A DNA stretch of 64,000 nucleotides from Baylisascaris procyonis (Eukaryota > Nematoda > Chromadorea > Rhabditida > Ascarididae). Under the pieces are notes generated by a model. It was given only the letters and a program-made list of their open reading frames with translations, ran no database searches and had not been told where the DNA came from. Positions 39,001 to 49,949 of the stretch are shown here, piece by piece (the stretch's first letter is position 1; each line of letters opens with the position of its first letter). The stretch is taken from assembly GCA_037389465.1 (NCBI GenBank), contig JAZARR010000212.1, positions 2,808,001 to 2,872,000 on the forward strand, in the 5' to 3' direction. The position numbers and the translations under genes were made by a program.

Positions 39001-40794
39001 CATTGACGAAATGCGTTTTCGTTTCATTTCTATGATCTCCGTTGTTACTGTCTCAGTGTTCTGAAGCGCCTTGTTGTTAGTGTTGTTCCCAGTTCTTTTC
39101 GTGATTCGGTGATTCTCTGGAACTCTCTTGCACTTAGAACAACGTTAACCTGAATTCCCTCCCTTCAACTACCTCTATTTTTTGTTGCTTATACCTTTTA
39201 CTGTCCCTTTTTCCTTCATCTATATGATTGTCGATCCGGCAAGAATTTTTGGCTGCGATGGGTTTTGCTGCAGGATTCATTGCCTTAGGCAAAGTTTTCC
39301 AGCAAATGCTGAAAAATGATATTGAAGAACGTTTATTAGTCAGAAATGTATTCGTTGTTCTTGTGAGTCTATCAAATCTCTGTCTTGATCAGATCGTTGT
39401 TTATTTAAATACAGTGGTTTGCATAAGACGCTTCTTTCTGTTCTTGTATTTGCATTGTATTTCCTTCTGTTTTATGTCTGATTTCACCTTTACAAAATAA
39501 ACTATTAATAATATGCATAGCGTCTTTTACGACAAACAGTGTAATTGTTTTATGTAAGTAGTGATCTTGTTTAACAGTTGTTCGTTATATGTGCCATTTT
39601 ATTAGCACGCGTACGCAAAAAAGAATCATCTTTTTAATGCTGATAGTAAAAGTACTGCACTGAACGTTATTAGAAGGTACGTTCGTACCGTAGCGATGCG
39701 AAGGTCCTTAGAAAATAGGCGATTTGATATTATGTGCAAAGTATATATTGACATTTTTATTCGTATTTGCGGTACCGATGTCGAATATCATGCGAGCAGT
39801 TCGTTCGACTATACGGATTTATAACGAAATGCCGACAGAAATCGCTAGTGGGCAGTTTCCAACATCCGCAGCTGACTTTTTGGTTGTCTCCTTTTGATGT
39901 TTTGTATGAGAAAGGAAAGTGATAAGTTGATCGGTCTATTCAACCGTGACAGATCTGTTTGGAAAGGTGACTCGACGCAGTCTATCAAGGGGATGGGAAT
40001 CGCAAACCTTTCACATCAGCTGCTCAGCTGTTGAAATCTTGCCGTTAGATTCATAATAGCGTGAATACATTTCTCACTCATCAAAACAAAAAGTTCATTG
40101 TAAGTACACATACTTCATTCGTCGAGCAAGGTGGAATCTCGACAAATAGCATTTAGCAACCTCAGAATAGCATTTAGCAACATTTAGCAACAATGTATTT
40201 AGCGCAACCGACTTCCTTTCTTGTATTTATTTCCATGCAAACGGTGTAACCAGATTTTCAGAACTTGTGGTTTTGCTGCGTGAAATGAAATCGGATGTCA
40301 TCATCACTTTGGGAATACGGCGCCATCTCCAATGCATCGATTGATCCTCATAACCCCACGTTATCAAATAATAAATACTCTGATTACTTCAATCTACTTA
40401 CTGGGAAATTTTCCCAGAGGCATTACTTTGTCCACTTCATTTCCCGTTCGTAGGGATGAAACTGTCTGCCTGGTCTTCATAAATGACGTGGGCTGCTCAA
40501 AGGACCTCTGATAAAAGAATTACGAAAGTAATTAATTGCGTGAGTGAAGACAGGTATATTCTCAACTATGAATGCTACACATTATCGGAAGCACATTGCA
40601 TTATTGCTGGAAACGTAATTCGGGAAATCAGATCAAAAGCAGAGTGATATTTCGTCGGATCGAAATCTTTCGGATGATTCGCCTGATCAACAGAAGTATG
40701 CTGAATGTCAAGCATTTAAAATTATATACTGTCGATATGGTCCCCACAGCCGATGTAATCTCATTGAACAGAAAATAAATAATGTGAGCAATGC
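36092..40794. other. Intergenic region downstream of TAF4
   Basis: About 4.7 kb with no gene I can support. Open frames such as 36337-36705 and 37249-37632 are AT-rich, hydrophobic by composition and lack splice or domain support. A frame beginning near 39237 has a helix-like stretch (FLAAMGFAAGFIALGKVFQQ), but I do not recognise it. Short repeats of CATTTAGCAAC occur at about 40149-40188. A poly-A run lies at about 36952-36969. Confidence 0.5.
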
Positions 40795-40985
40795 TCGGCG
40801 GCTTAAGAAGCGATTGAATACCCAATCAAACAGCTTTTCCCACCATCTCAGTCCGAGAACGAGACAGTCAGTACCTGTTATGTTCCAAACTTTCATCTAA
40901 TTCACACATAAACGAGTTTGAGGATAACAGATTAATATCCATGGGTGAAATGGGGCACTAACCAAGAGCCAGCTGGACAGAGAAC
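40795..40985 (-). repeat. Dispersed repeat A, left inverted copy
   Basis: Read on the minus strand, this segment matches about 190 bp at 46715-46912 on the plus strand, with estimated identity in the high eighties per cent. Shared blocks include CATTTCACCCATGG, ATCCTCAAACTCGTTTATG and TTCAATCGCTTCTTAAG. It lies outside the mirrored order of the chitin-binding duplication, so it may be a separate transposable-element fragment. Confidence 0.65.
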
Positions 40986-41908
40986 ACTGAAGTCATGGTG
41001 CCGCACAAAAAAATACCAAACCAACGACTCATAAGCGACAGTGAAGATTCGAGACTTCATTCCAAACACATCTATTTATACTACTATATCGGCGCGTGTA
41101 AAAGAGATGCTTCGGTCTGTTGGGTAAGAGTTGCCGTGTTTAGTATGATCGGTTGTTGCATGCCCTTTTCGACAAGGAATAAAATGGTGTCGATTCCCGC
41201 CACTAAATGGAGTGAATTCGAAACATTGCATTATGGAGCTATTAAAGAAGTACGATCAAAGGCATCTGAGGAAACCTTCCAGTGTGGAAATTACCTCTGC
41301 CAATAAAGTATCATCCGAAATCATCAAGACAACAATCAATTCCGTGATATGAATGAGATATTCCAGAAACGCCTCCTGTTGCAGATTATTTCATATCACT
41401 GCATTCTCTATCCGATAGTATCAACCGGAGTTTTACCAAACCTAAACACTGGATTTCACGAGAATATCTCAAATGCATGCTTGGCTTGAGTTCCCATTTA
41501 TTGGGCTTCATGAGGCTCCCAATTGTTCATGCGCAGTGAGCACGGCATCAATCGACCTAGTGTTTGCTCTTGAACCGCGTGCTCAACTGAAATAGGATTA
41601 TGCAGCCCTTTCAGTCTTCTTATTCCAATAGCGCAAAAATTTATTAGAGGTTAATTATGAAAACAAATTAACGAAAGAAAGCAAAACCACGTTGTACATG
41701 CGCCATAAACTAACTAACAGTTCAATTCTTGTAGCACTGAATTCGAAGTTACTGCAAAATGTCACCCAAAAGAACAATTCTGCGCTTTCGCCTGGTTGCA
41801 AGCTCAGACATACTTAGCGCATGAGACATGCTGGAACAGCACAAGTCACTCCGTGTGCAACAAGCTTTCTTAAGATGCTTATGTAGCAGACTTTTCTCTT
41901 TGCAAAAT

Positions 41909-41914
41909 TTTATT
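41909..41914 (-). terminator. Polyadenylation signal of the chitin-binding gene
   Basis: AATAAA on the minus strand lies about 90 bases past the TGA at 42007-42005, a plausible 3' UTR length. The corresponding position in the inverted pseudogene copy reads GATAAA, so this signal appears lost there. Confidence 0.5.
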
Positions 41915-42004
41915 ATTAAATCGAAACAGAAGAATAAAAACACAACAAAATAAACGGCTGTGTGCAGCATCAGATGCGTCCAAAAGCAGATAGCACGAGT
42001 CGCA

Positions 42005-45000
42005 TCAGTACGCTTCGCCAACTACTCCAAATGGTGGAGACCGACAACCCTTCACCAGGTGCTGCAATTATACGCAATTTACACAAAGAGATCGACAATT
42101 CAACAGGAGGAGAAGCAACTGACCTGATCGTGATGACCCTAAAACCATACCCTTAAAAAAAGTGACCTCAGCTACTAAACGACAACGTTCCATATACATA
42201 TCTGTGAGAAAAACGAGCTCAGCTAGTCAATATACCAAGCGGGTACCTTAGGCAGACAAGTCATCTTCCTTTCGTCGAATACGCCATGTTCGCAGGCATT
42301 ATACCTCGAACGACCATCCACACACACCAAGTACCGCGGAGAGCAACCCAATGCGAAGATGCCGTTCTGATGAGGAGTGCATAGTCGAACTAAACGAACA
42401 ACATCTATATATGCAGAGTGATGAATAAAAATGGAGCATGAGATTGCACAGAACGTTGGAGCCCACTAGTGAACCAATAATCACGAACGATGTCAACCAG
42501 AAATGAAACTGCTCGCTAAACAATCCAAACACCCTATTTCCAGCAGTGACCATCCCCGTGGGTCAGGTCCACCCATCCATAACAGCCGAATACAGCGACT
42601 AACATCTCAGATCGAAGAAGCCATCATTGAAGGTCGATCAATATTAGCTGTGCTTCACTAAAATAGTATAACACAAGGGTGCAAGCAGAGCAACAGCAAC
42701 TTCATATGCACCATGGAAAAATCAAATGAAAGGACATAAGGCTACCAACAGCGCTGTAATAAATCCCAAACAAAACAACTTTGCTACAGCGTGCGATCTT
42801 TGGGAACAAATCCACGGCCCTATATGTAGCATTATTTCAATCATTATACTATCGAACGAAACCACACAGTACAACGTTTCCACTTTTTTAGGTAAAAAAT
42901 GCCACTGCTTGATGTAAGAAGCTCGCCATTTTCATTAGTCAAAAACACAGGTTCCAGTTAAAAAAACAAAGAACAACACTTGCCTTTCAAAGTCACCGGG
43001 ACAACCACTGGTGGAGGGACAACCATTGGTGGAGGGGCAACCACTGGTGGAGGAACAACCACTGGTGGAGGCACAACCTCCGATGGAGAGACAACCTCCG
43101 GTGGAGCGACAACCTCCGGTGGAGCAACAACCTCCGGTGGAGCGACAACCTCCGGTGGAGCGACAACCTCCGGTGGAGGGACAACCTCTGGTGGAGGGAC
43201 AACTTCTGGTGGAGGTACAACCTCTGGTGGAGGTACAACCTCTGGTGGAGGTACAACCTCTGGTGGAGGTACGACCTCCGGCGGAGGGGCAACCTCTGGC
43301 GGAGGGGCAACCTCTGGTTGAGGGGCAACCTCTGGTTGAGGGGCAACCTCTGGTTGAGGGGCAACCTCTGGTGGAGGGGCAACCTCCAGTGAAGGGGCAA
43401 CCACCGGGGAACATGGTTTCACTTCAGGACCAGCAACCACGGGAGAGCATGTTTCCACAGGTGGAGGGGCAACCACTGGTGGAGGGGCAACCACTGGTGG
43501 AGGGGCAACCACTGGTGGAGGAGCAACCATTGGGGAACAAGGCTTCACTTTAGGACCAGCAACCACAGGAGAGCATGTTTTCACTTTAGGAGGCGCTACC
43601 ACTGGCGGATGTGATTCTACTTTCGGCTGCTTTACCAGTTGCTTTTGCGATACCACTTGCTTCTGTGATACCACTTGCGGCTGTGATACTACTTGCGGCT
43701 GTGAGACCACTTCCGGGTTTTCTACCGCTGGTGCGCTTGCTACCACAGAGGGGTGTGCTACGACTGGTGGGCGAGCTACGACTGGTGGGCGTGCTACGAC
43801 TGGTGGGCGTGCTACGACTGGTGGGCGTGCTACGACTGGTGGACGTGCTACGACTGGTGGGCGTGCTACGACTGGTGGGCGTGCTACGACTGGTGGGCGT
43901 GCTACGACTGGTGGGCGTGCTACGACTGGTGGGCGTGCTACGACTGGTGGGCGTGCTACGACTGGTGGGCGTGCTACGACTGGTGGGCGTGCTACGACTG
44001 GTGGGCGTGCTACGACTGGTGGGCGTGCTACGACTGGTGGGCGTGCTACGACTGGTGGGCGTGCTACGACTGGTGGGCGTGCTACGACTGGTGGGCGTGC
44101 TACGACTGGTGGGCGTGCTACGACTGGTGGGCGTGCTACGACTGGTGGGCGTGCTACGACTGGTGGGCGTGCTACGACTGGTGGGCGTGCTACGACTGGT
44201 GGGCGTGCTACGACTGGTGGGCGTGCTACGACTGGTGGGCGTGCTACGACTGGTGGGCGTGCTACGACTGGTGGGCGTGCTACGACTGGTGGGCGTGCTA
44301 CGACTGGTGGGCGTGCTACGACTGGTGGGCGTGCTACGACTGGTGGGCGTGCTACGACTGGTGGGCGTGCTACGACTGGTGGGCGTGCTACGACTGGTGG
44401 GCGTGCTACGACTGGTGGGCGTGCTACGACTGGTGGGCGTGCTACGACTGGTGGGCGTGCTACGACTGGTGGGCGTGCTACGACTGGTGGGCGTGCTACG
44501 ACTGGTGGGCGTGCTACGACTGGCGGACGAACTACGACTGGCGAACGCACTACGGCTGGCTGCGCTGCTACCACCGGCGGGTGTCCTACCACTGGCGGAT
44601 GTGCCACGGATGGCGGGGATGCAACGAATGGCTGGGATGCCATGGTCGCTGAGTGTGATACCACTTTCCGCTGTTTTACCACTTGCCGCTGTGATACCAG
44701 TTGTGGCTGTGATACCAGTTGTGGCTGTGATACCAGTTGTGGCTGTGATACCAGTTGCGGTTGTGATAACACTGAAGGGGATGCCACCACAGGCGTGATA
44801 GGAGTTTTGGGTCCGTCGACAGCCCTGGTCGCAGATGGGCTGCCGCCGCACACGCCAACGTAGCTCTTCTCCACGCACATGACAGAAGCTTCGTCAAGAA
44901 CGAGACCATGCGGGCATTTCTTGGCGTGAGCAAGTTTACCGGCACATGTTATGTAGCTCGACACGCAGCCGATGTTGTAATCACCGTCTGGGCGCTGACT

Positions 45001-45085
45001 GCAGAAGTCACTGCCAACTGAAATGATGCAATACTTCAGCACATGATTTCAAGTGGACGTGATGGACGCGCAATGAAATCTCACC
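42005..45085 (-). CDS. Chitin-binding protein: two CBM14 domains flanking hexapeptide repeats
   Basis: Exons on the minus strand: an upstream exon ending at 45085, then 45017-42984, 42389-42247 and 42061-42005 (TGA); about 743 residues from 45017 down. The N-terminal peritrophin-A domain has six cysteines (FC, GC, TC, KC, MC, VC). About 600 residues of hexapeptides follow: SQPQLV, 43 x RPPVVA, then PPPVVA and PPPEVV types. The C-terminal domain places five cysteines in exon 42389-42247, and the sixth comes from the last exon (CLPK-HLVKGC), with the same eight-residue spacing as the first domain (CVEKSYVGVC). That spacing is strong support for the last join. The intron after the repeat exon uses a GC donor (AAAG|GCAAGT) and is phase 1 on both sides. 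Such proteins bind chitin in eggshell, cuticle or pharyngeal matrix; which one is unknown here. The 5' end and signal peptide are unresolved because an in-frame TAA lies at 45190-45188. Confidence 0.8.
43003..43420 (-). repeat. Degenerate 18-bp repeat array (PPPEVV / PPPVVA type)
   Basis: Units of 18 bp on the pattern ACAACCTCTGGTGGAGGT (plus strand) encode hexapeptides such as PPPEVV, PQPEVA and PPPVVV. Units differ by one to three bases, so this array is older or less homogenised than the neighbouring RPPVVA array. A second short block of PPPVVA units lies at about 43459-43530. Confidence 0.8.
43756..44529 (-). repeat. 43-copy near-perfect 18-bp coding minisatellite (RPPVVA)
   Basis: The span is 774 bp, exactly 43 units of TGCTACGACTGGTGGGCG (plus strand), each encoding RPPVVA on the minus strand. 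Nearly all units are identical. Variants sit mainly at the edges (the AGC unit at 43774 and the CGGACG unit ending at 44529), plus one GGACG unit near 43840. This edge-variant pattern points to recent expansion or gene conversion. The unit has no stop codon in five of six frames, which creates long spurious open frames on both strands. Confidence 0.92.
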
Positions 45086-46714
45086 ATTTGCCAATAACGC
45101 CGAGCTAAGCATAAGTTTTTCATACTCCTCTTCGCTGATACCCTGCTCTTTTGCAACTCCTGCATCCCCTCGCTGTCTTCGCAGGCGTTACGACCAGTTT
45201 GCCATAGCATCATCATCGTCATCATCTAACTGTCTGAAACTATAGCTTAACGCTCATTCACCTCAATTACTGCTACAAAAGGGCTTACAACACGCGCTCA
45301 AACTTCGAGGCGAGCGTGTCTGTACAAATGCCGCATGCTCCTCTATTAGTTTCGGGATTATAGCCATGCTATCGGGAATATATCCCTAGGCGAATTGGCA
45401 ACGACTGCTGCTTGACTATGAACAAATGGACTCCCCTTGGAGTCCGAACAAACCGGCTCAAAGGCTTTGACGAGGGAAGAGGCTGTACGTAGCTTGGATA
45501 CTGCGGTCGCACTAACCCGTACAACTGAAGCGCATTGCTCTAGCCTAAAGAAGAACGAAAACACAACCGCCAAAGCATACCTCCGATGCGGAGTGCTTTG
45601 CCTTCCACATGGGTTGACGCAATCCACGTGACTGAAAAAAGGTTCAGAAAATCGCGAAATTCCGCAATGGTCTTAACACGATACAGCGTTATAATCGTCA
45701 CCACATCTAGACATCATTCGGTTCGGAAGTTTGCAGCTTTATTAAATGGCTCAGAGCGATCATCAGGTATTAGTTTTCAGCCTTCACTGAATTCGGTACT
45801 TCTTGGGCCCGAGCTGCTTCCGGATACCTCTTGGAGTCCTCAGTAAGTAGAAGTATAACCGCTCAAAAACCCGAATTAATACTCGGGAAAGCACCAAATT
45901 ACAGGTTGGAGCTTTTGTAGTGCTCTCAGAACTCACCATTTTGCTGCGAACCTTTTGCTATCCTACTGCCGCCCAGACTCTATACAAGTAGTGCTAAGGA
46001 CACTCAGGAAGCGATCCACCCTTCAACCAACCCATCTTTTTATTCGCCTCCATCCTGCAAGTCAACATCTAGCACCTTTCCTGTACTAGAATTTGAACGA
46101 ACGGACGCACTAACCGAGAACCAGGAGTAGCAAAAGTGAAGTCGATTTCATAACGTAATACCACTCGTCTCAGACTAACTGCTTCTGCGCAACCGTAAAG
46201 AATGGGGAATTTAGGAGCAGAGAAGTTTATTTGTACTGCTTTCGGCCCTTAATGAAAATACCCTGAAGGTAGAGAGGACTTAAGTAGTTGAATGTGATCT
46301 GCTGCTGTATTCTGCCCTTGGAGGCAGTGATCGACAAACGATTTGTGGAAACCACCAAAGACAATAAATTCACGACTCCTCATTGCGATGGCTAAAAACA
46401 TCCAAGAGAGGTCAAAGGGCCGAGAACAGAAATGCGCATCGCTAAGAAACGTCGAAAGCGCAGCATCATCATTGTTCTCCTTGATGAAATTTCTGATCAG
46501 ATCGAGAGTGCAAGCTTGCGGTGCTATGGCATGGTGCTGTGCAAAGGGCAGAGTGCAACACCGATCACACTAAATACCGCAACTCTTGCCCATTAGCCCG
46601 AAGGGTGTCCTCTATAAGCGCCGATAGTAGCATAAATAAATGAATTCTCAACCCTTCACTGTTGCTTACGGGTCGTTGGTGTGGTGTAATGTTGTGCGGC
46701 TGCATGAATTGTGT
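45086..46714. other. Spacer between the inverted chitin-binding copies, including an unresolved 5' exon
   Basis: At its left end, a TAGTTTCAG acceptor (minus strand, ends 45234) is followed in frame by QLDDDDDDAMANWS and then TAA, and further on by KEQGISEEEYEKLMLSS, which leads into the known donor at 45085. Whether this is a 5' exon damaged by a stop, or two exons, cannot be settled from the sequence. The rest has no supported exon. It contains the approximate centre of the mirrored duplication. Confidence 0.4.
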
Positions 46715-46912
46715 TCTGTATCAAGCTGACTTTTGGTTAGTGTCCCATTTCACCCATGGCTATTAATGCTATCCTCAAACTCGTTTATGTGTGAATTAGA
46801 TGGAAGTTTGGAAGATAACGGGTACCGACTGTCTCATCCTCGGACTGTGATGGTGGGAAGAGCGGTTTGGTTGGGGATTCAATCGCTTCTTAAGCGCCCC
46901 TGGGCCACTATA
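46715..46912 (+). repeat. Dispersed repeat A, right copy
   Basis: This is the plus-strand counterpart of the minus-strand segment 40795-40985, with long identical blocks and scattered substitutions. A short open frame crosses it but carries no recognisable domain. Confidence 0.65.
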
Positions 46913-47715
46913 GCAAGAGATTAGCCACAAAGTCAAGTGAAGTTGCGGGGGGCATTTAGGGTACTTCAACTTGCGGTTCGTTCACTCCTCAGCTGTTCTT
47001 TTCTGTTATTTTTTTACTCTTTACTGACTATATGCCTCGGTATTCGGAAGCCATTCGGGCCTTAGCACTGAGTTTAGAAATTACTGTTAAAGTACCGTGT
47101 GATGTGCCTTGCCAGGTGTTTAATTTGGTGAGCTTCAGAGGTTCTCATTGATATTTAGAGGTGACCGTTTTAATTTATGCTAGGATTAAGGTGATCGCAG
47201 TGTTTGTTACCTTTCTGAATGGCGTCTCTTCAGCCAGTTTTATGCATCGACGCATGTTGAAGGCAGAGGACTCGGCATCGGAGTTATAGTGTCAGGTTCG
47301 ATTGTCATTTGATTGCTTCGTGGGGCACAACAGCATGCGCCGAATGTACGCTGCATTCTGATGATACTGAACATCTTTGTTTGTTAGGTTTTCGCCGGCT
47401 TGTCTTTCTTTTAAGATGTACCTCCTTCACTCATGACCAGTTTACTGGCGCCTCCCCGCCGGTGCGGCTGTCAGTCTGAAACGAGTGGCAGCGATTGTGG
47501 CGTGTGTGGAAGCGCTTGTTGTGGCTTTGGGCGTTATATGACGCCTGGTCGTGTGTGGAGGCGTCTCGTAGAAAAAAGTGAGTTATACTAGCACGAGCTT
47601 ACATTCCCCTCAGTAAAGTGCTTATGCTTGCGGTGGTCCACCACTGGTGGTTACGACTGTGCGAAATTCGCTAGGCGCCCTCGGGACCTTGGTTATGATT
47701 TTTCGTAAATTTTAG
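46913..47715. other. No gene recognised (upstream of the pseudogene copy)
   Basis: This would be the promoter and 5' exon side of the inverted chitin-binding copy. I could not find a counterpart of the exon that ends at 45085 in the intact gene. A possible donor (GTGAGT) follows GAAAAAA near 47579, but the preceding sequence is not alignable by eye. Confidence 0.4.
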
Positions 47716-49600
47716 GTACCAGCTTCTGTAGCAGCGGGCGTGATGGACCATATGCAGTGGGTTGCGTTCCGCAACTCGTGACTTGTAGCAGCAGAAAGTC
47801 GCACGTCATGTACTGCCGTGATGGAATGTTCTTCGACGAGCCTACCATCAAATGCGTATCTAAGTGCGTTCATGTTCTCCTCAAAGAATGCGTGGTGCTG
47901 CGGCATGTGCTCACGTGAATACTCACCATTCACGTGCGTCCACTCGCCAGGTAAGCATGACTGAGCAGCATTTGAGAGGGGATGCACGAAGAAAGCTGCC
48001 GTGTGCGACAAGTTCCAGCATTTTAAGGATCGTGGAAGAGGGTTGGAAGGAAGTGGGAATAGTTGTGGACGTGCAAGGGCGTTGTTAATGTTTCCTCTGT
48101 GGCCGCGATAAGATTATTGGTTAACTTCACATCTCTGCGGTTCCTTGTTCATTGTCGGCAGTTTGAGGCCACATTTGCGAGAACAAAGTTTAGGCCCTCG
48201 TTGGCATGAACATAACGTTCACTGATGTATGTCTCAAAAAGCAGAAGTGGAGTTCCGGAATGATAAGGAATTTCGTAGTTTATTGTTGCAGGTGGTATGC
48301 ATCGTCCTGCCACGGTTGTGCCTACCAGAAGCCATTTCGCTTATTCGCCTCGCTATTCAATCCAACCAGGCCTCTTAAAAATTAAAGCATTTATGTTATC
48401 CATTTTTCCATCCTCCCACTTCGTCCACACTCGACATGCCCGCGGTAGTGGCCACCACTGGAGGTTGTAGCAGCCACCACTGGAGGTTGTAGCAGCACCT
48501 TCAGCTGTACCCGCATTGGAGGCAACAGCTGAACCGGCCGTCATGGTGATGGAATACAAGTTTTTTGGCCTTTTCTTTCGATCAGGGCCATTGTTTTCAA
48601 GGGGTGACAGTGAGGGACCGTTGTACCGAGTAGTAGAATTCTAACTGAAAATAATGGAAGTCGGCAGTTATCCCTCATCATTTGGATTGATATGCGGGCG
48701 AAAGCATTGTTCTAATAGTTTGGATTATTGAAGAGTTGTTCCGTGGATGGCATGGTATAGACAAGTTCTTGTCTTGTGGTTTGTTTTTTGGGGTGCTATT
48801 GGCAGCGTTCCGTTCTTTCAATCAATTTTCCTACGTCTGCGTGTGGGATTGAGTGGTTCCACCTGCATACTTAGGCGGTGCCACGTTTGAGAACTGCAAT
48901 CAGCGTCATAAAGCTTACGATTTTATTCGCTATACATTCTGCTCGTGTCAATGGATGACCCATTCTCGCATTATGAACACTGAGATTGGTATGTTTGGGA
49001 TATTTAGGGAGCAGTGCGTTCGCTAAGGTTTCTAGATTATCTCATATGCAATCATTAGAAACACCAACCGCATTGGCATTCAGGGCGCTCAGCATTCTTA
49101 TACTGCATTCATGTACATTACTGCGAAAGTACATATTGCATATTTGTACGACTGTGCACTCGTCACAAGAACGGTCTCTTCGCCTTGGGTTGTTCGCAGC
49201 AATACTTGGTCCGTGTCGATGGCCTACCAGTATGTAGTTCCTGCCGAAGCGATTTCGTTTACGAGGTGGGGAAGATCTGTCTGCCTAAGGGTCGAGGTTG
49301 ATGTATTAAGAAACTGGGTTAGTTTCCGTGCCGTGTTCGGAGGTGAAGTATTGTGACGTGAGACATCAGATCGGCTACTATCGTACTTAGTAAAAGGCTG
49401 AGATAGGTTTTTTGTTCGCGGTTCTTTTCGTTGAAAGTTCGAAACTTTGAGCTGTTCTATGGAAGAGGCAATTGCTTCTACTTCCAACGTGATACCTTAC
49501 TGCCTTTGTCTACTTTATCTGCGTAAACCACAAGTAATTGCGGCGCTTGGTGAAGCGTTGGGTCCCGACATTTCGGAGTAGTCGACGAGACGTACTAAGG
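47716..49600 (+). pseudogene. Inverted, decayed copy of the chitin-binding gene
   Basis: Three blocks occur in the mirrored order. First, a CBM14 exon starting at 47716 after TTTTAG, in the same phase 1 as the intact gene (FCSSGRDGPYAVGCVPQLVT). Second, a linker remnant at 48452-48560 with PPLEVVAA, duplicated as a 22-bp repeat that breaks the frame. Third, a second CBM14 block at about 49147-49289 (CTRHKNGLFALGCSQQYLV) followed by a last-exon remnant at about 49543-49600. Signs of decay relative to the intact copy: the acceptor AG before the second domain is gone, its donor AAG|GT reads AAG|GG, the last-exon acceptor AG reads GG at 49542, cysteine 3 is Arg, cysteine 6 is Trp, and AATAAA reads GATAAA. 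The first domain also has altered cysteine spacing near its end. It is unlikely to make the full protein, although the first exon could still be used. Confidence 0.75.
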
Positions 49601-49949
49601 CGCTCCGTTCTGTTCACTGTTCGATGCATCTAATGCTGCAGACAATCGCTTACTTCGTTGCATTTATACTGTATTGTATATGATAAAGGTTTGAAAAATG
49701 GTCTCTGACTTAGTGCTTTCCTCATGAGCTTGCAGCATTATATGAATTTTCTTTCACACGTTTACAGCCGGTAATGTCAGTTTAAATTCCACGGAGCAAG
49801 ATTCATTGATCTTTGGTTGTGGCAATGACTGACACTGATTCTTGGTCCGTATCCCTCAGTCGCGCAGTGTCCAAGATGAGAGACTGGACTTGTCGCCTCA
49901 GCGAGTCTTTCGTCATCAGTAGCTCACGATCTCCACTCAAATGTGGCTT
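49601..49949. other. 3' flank of the pseudogene copy
   Basis: The first part (to about 49690) still aligns by eye with the 3' UTR of the intact gene (a GATGCATCTAATGCTGCAGA block matching GACGCATCTGATGCTGCACA). Similarity then fades before the reverse-transcriptase relic. Confidence 0.5.

Noticed and set aside
39237..39500. Plus-strand open frame with FLAAMGFAAGFIALGKVFQQ
   Set aside because: Its first part is protein-like, but the rest degrades into T-rich hydrophobic sequence. No family was recognised and no splice partners were found.
43756..44529. Resemblance of the regular array to a CRISPR
   Set aside because: Units are contiguous with no unique spacers, lie within a coding exon and are in a eukaryotic genome.
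43586..44878. Long open frames on both strands across the 18-bp array (Ser-Thr-Pro, Leu-Val-Gly and Cys-Tyr-Asp-Trp repeats)
   Set aside because: The 18-bp unit has no stop in five frames, so these are automatic by-products. Only the minus frame encoding RPPVVA connects in phase to CBM14 domains on both sides.
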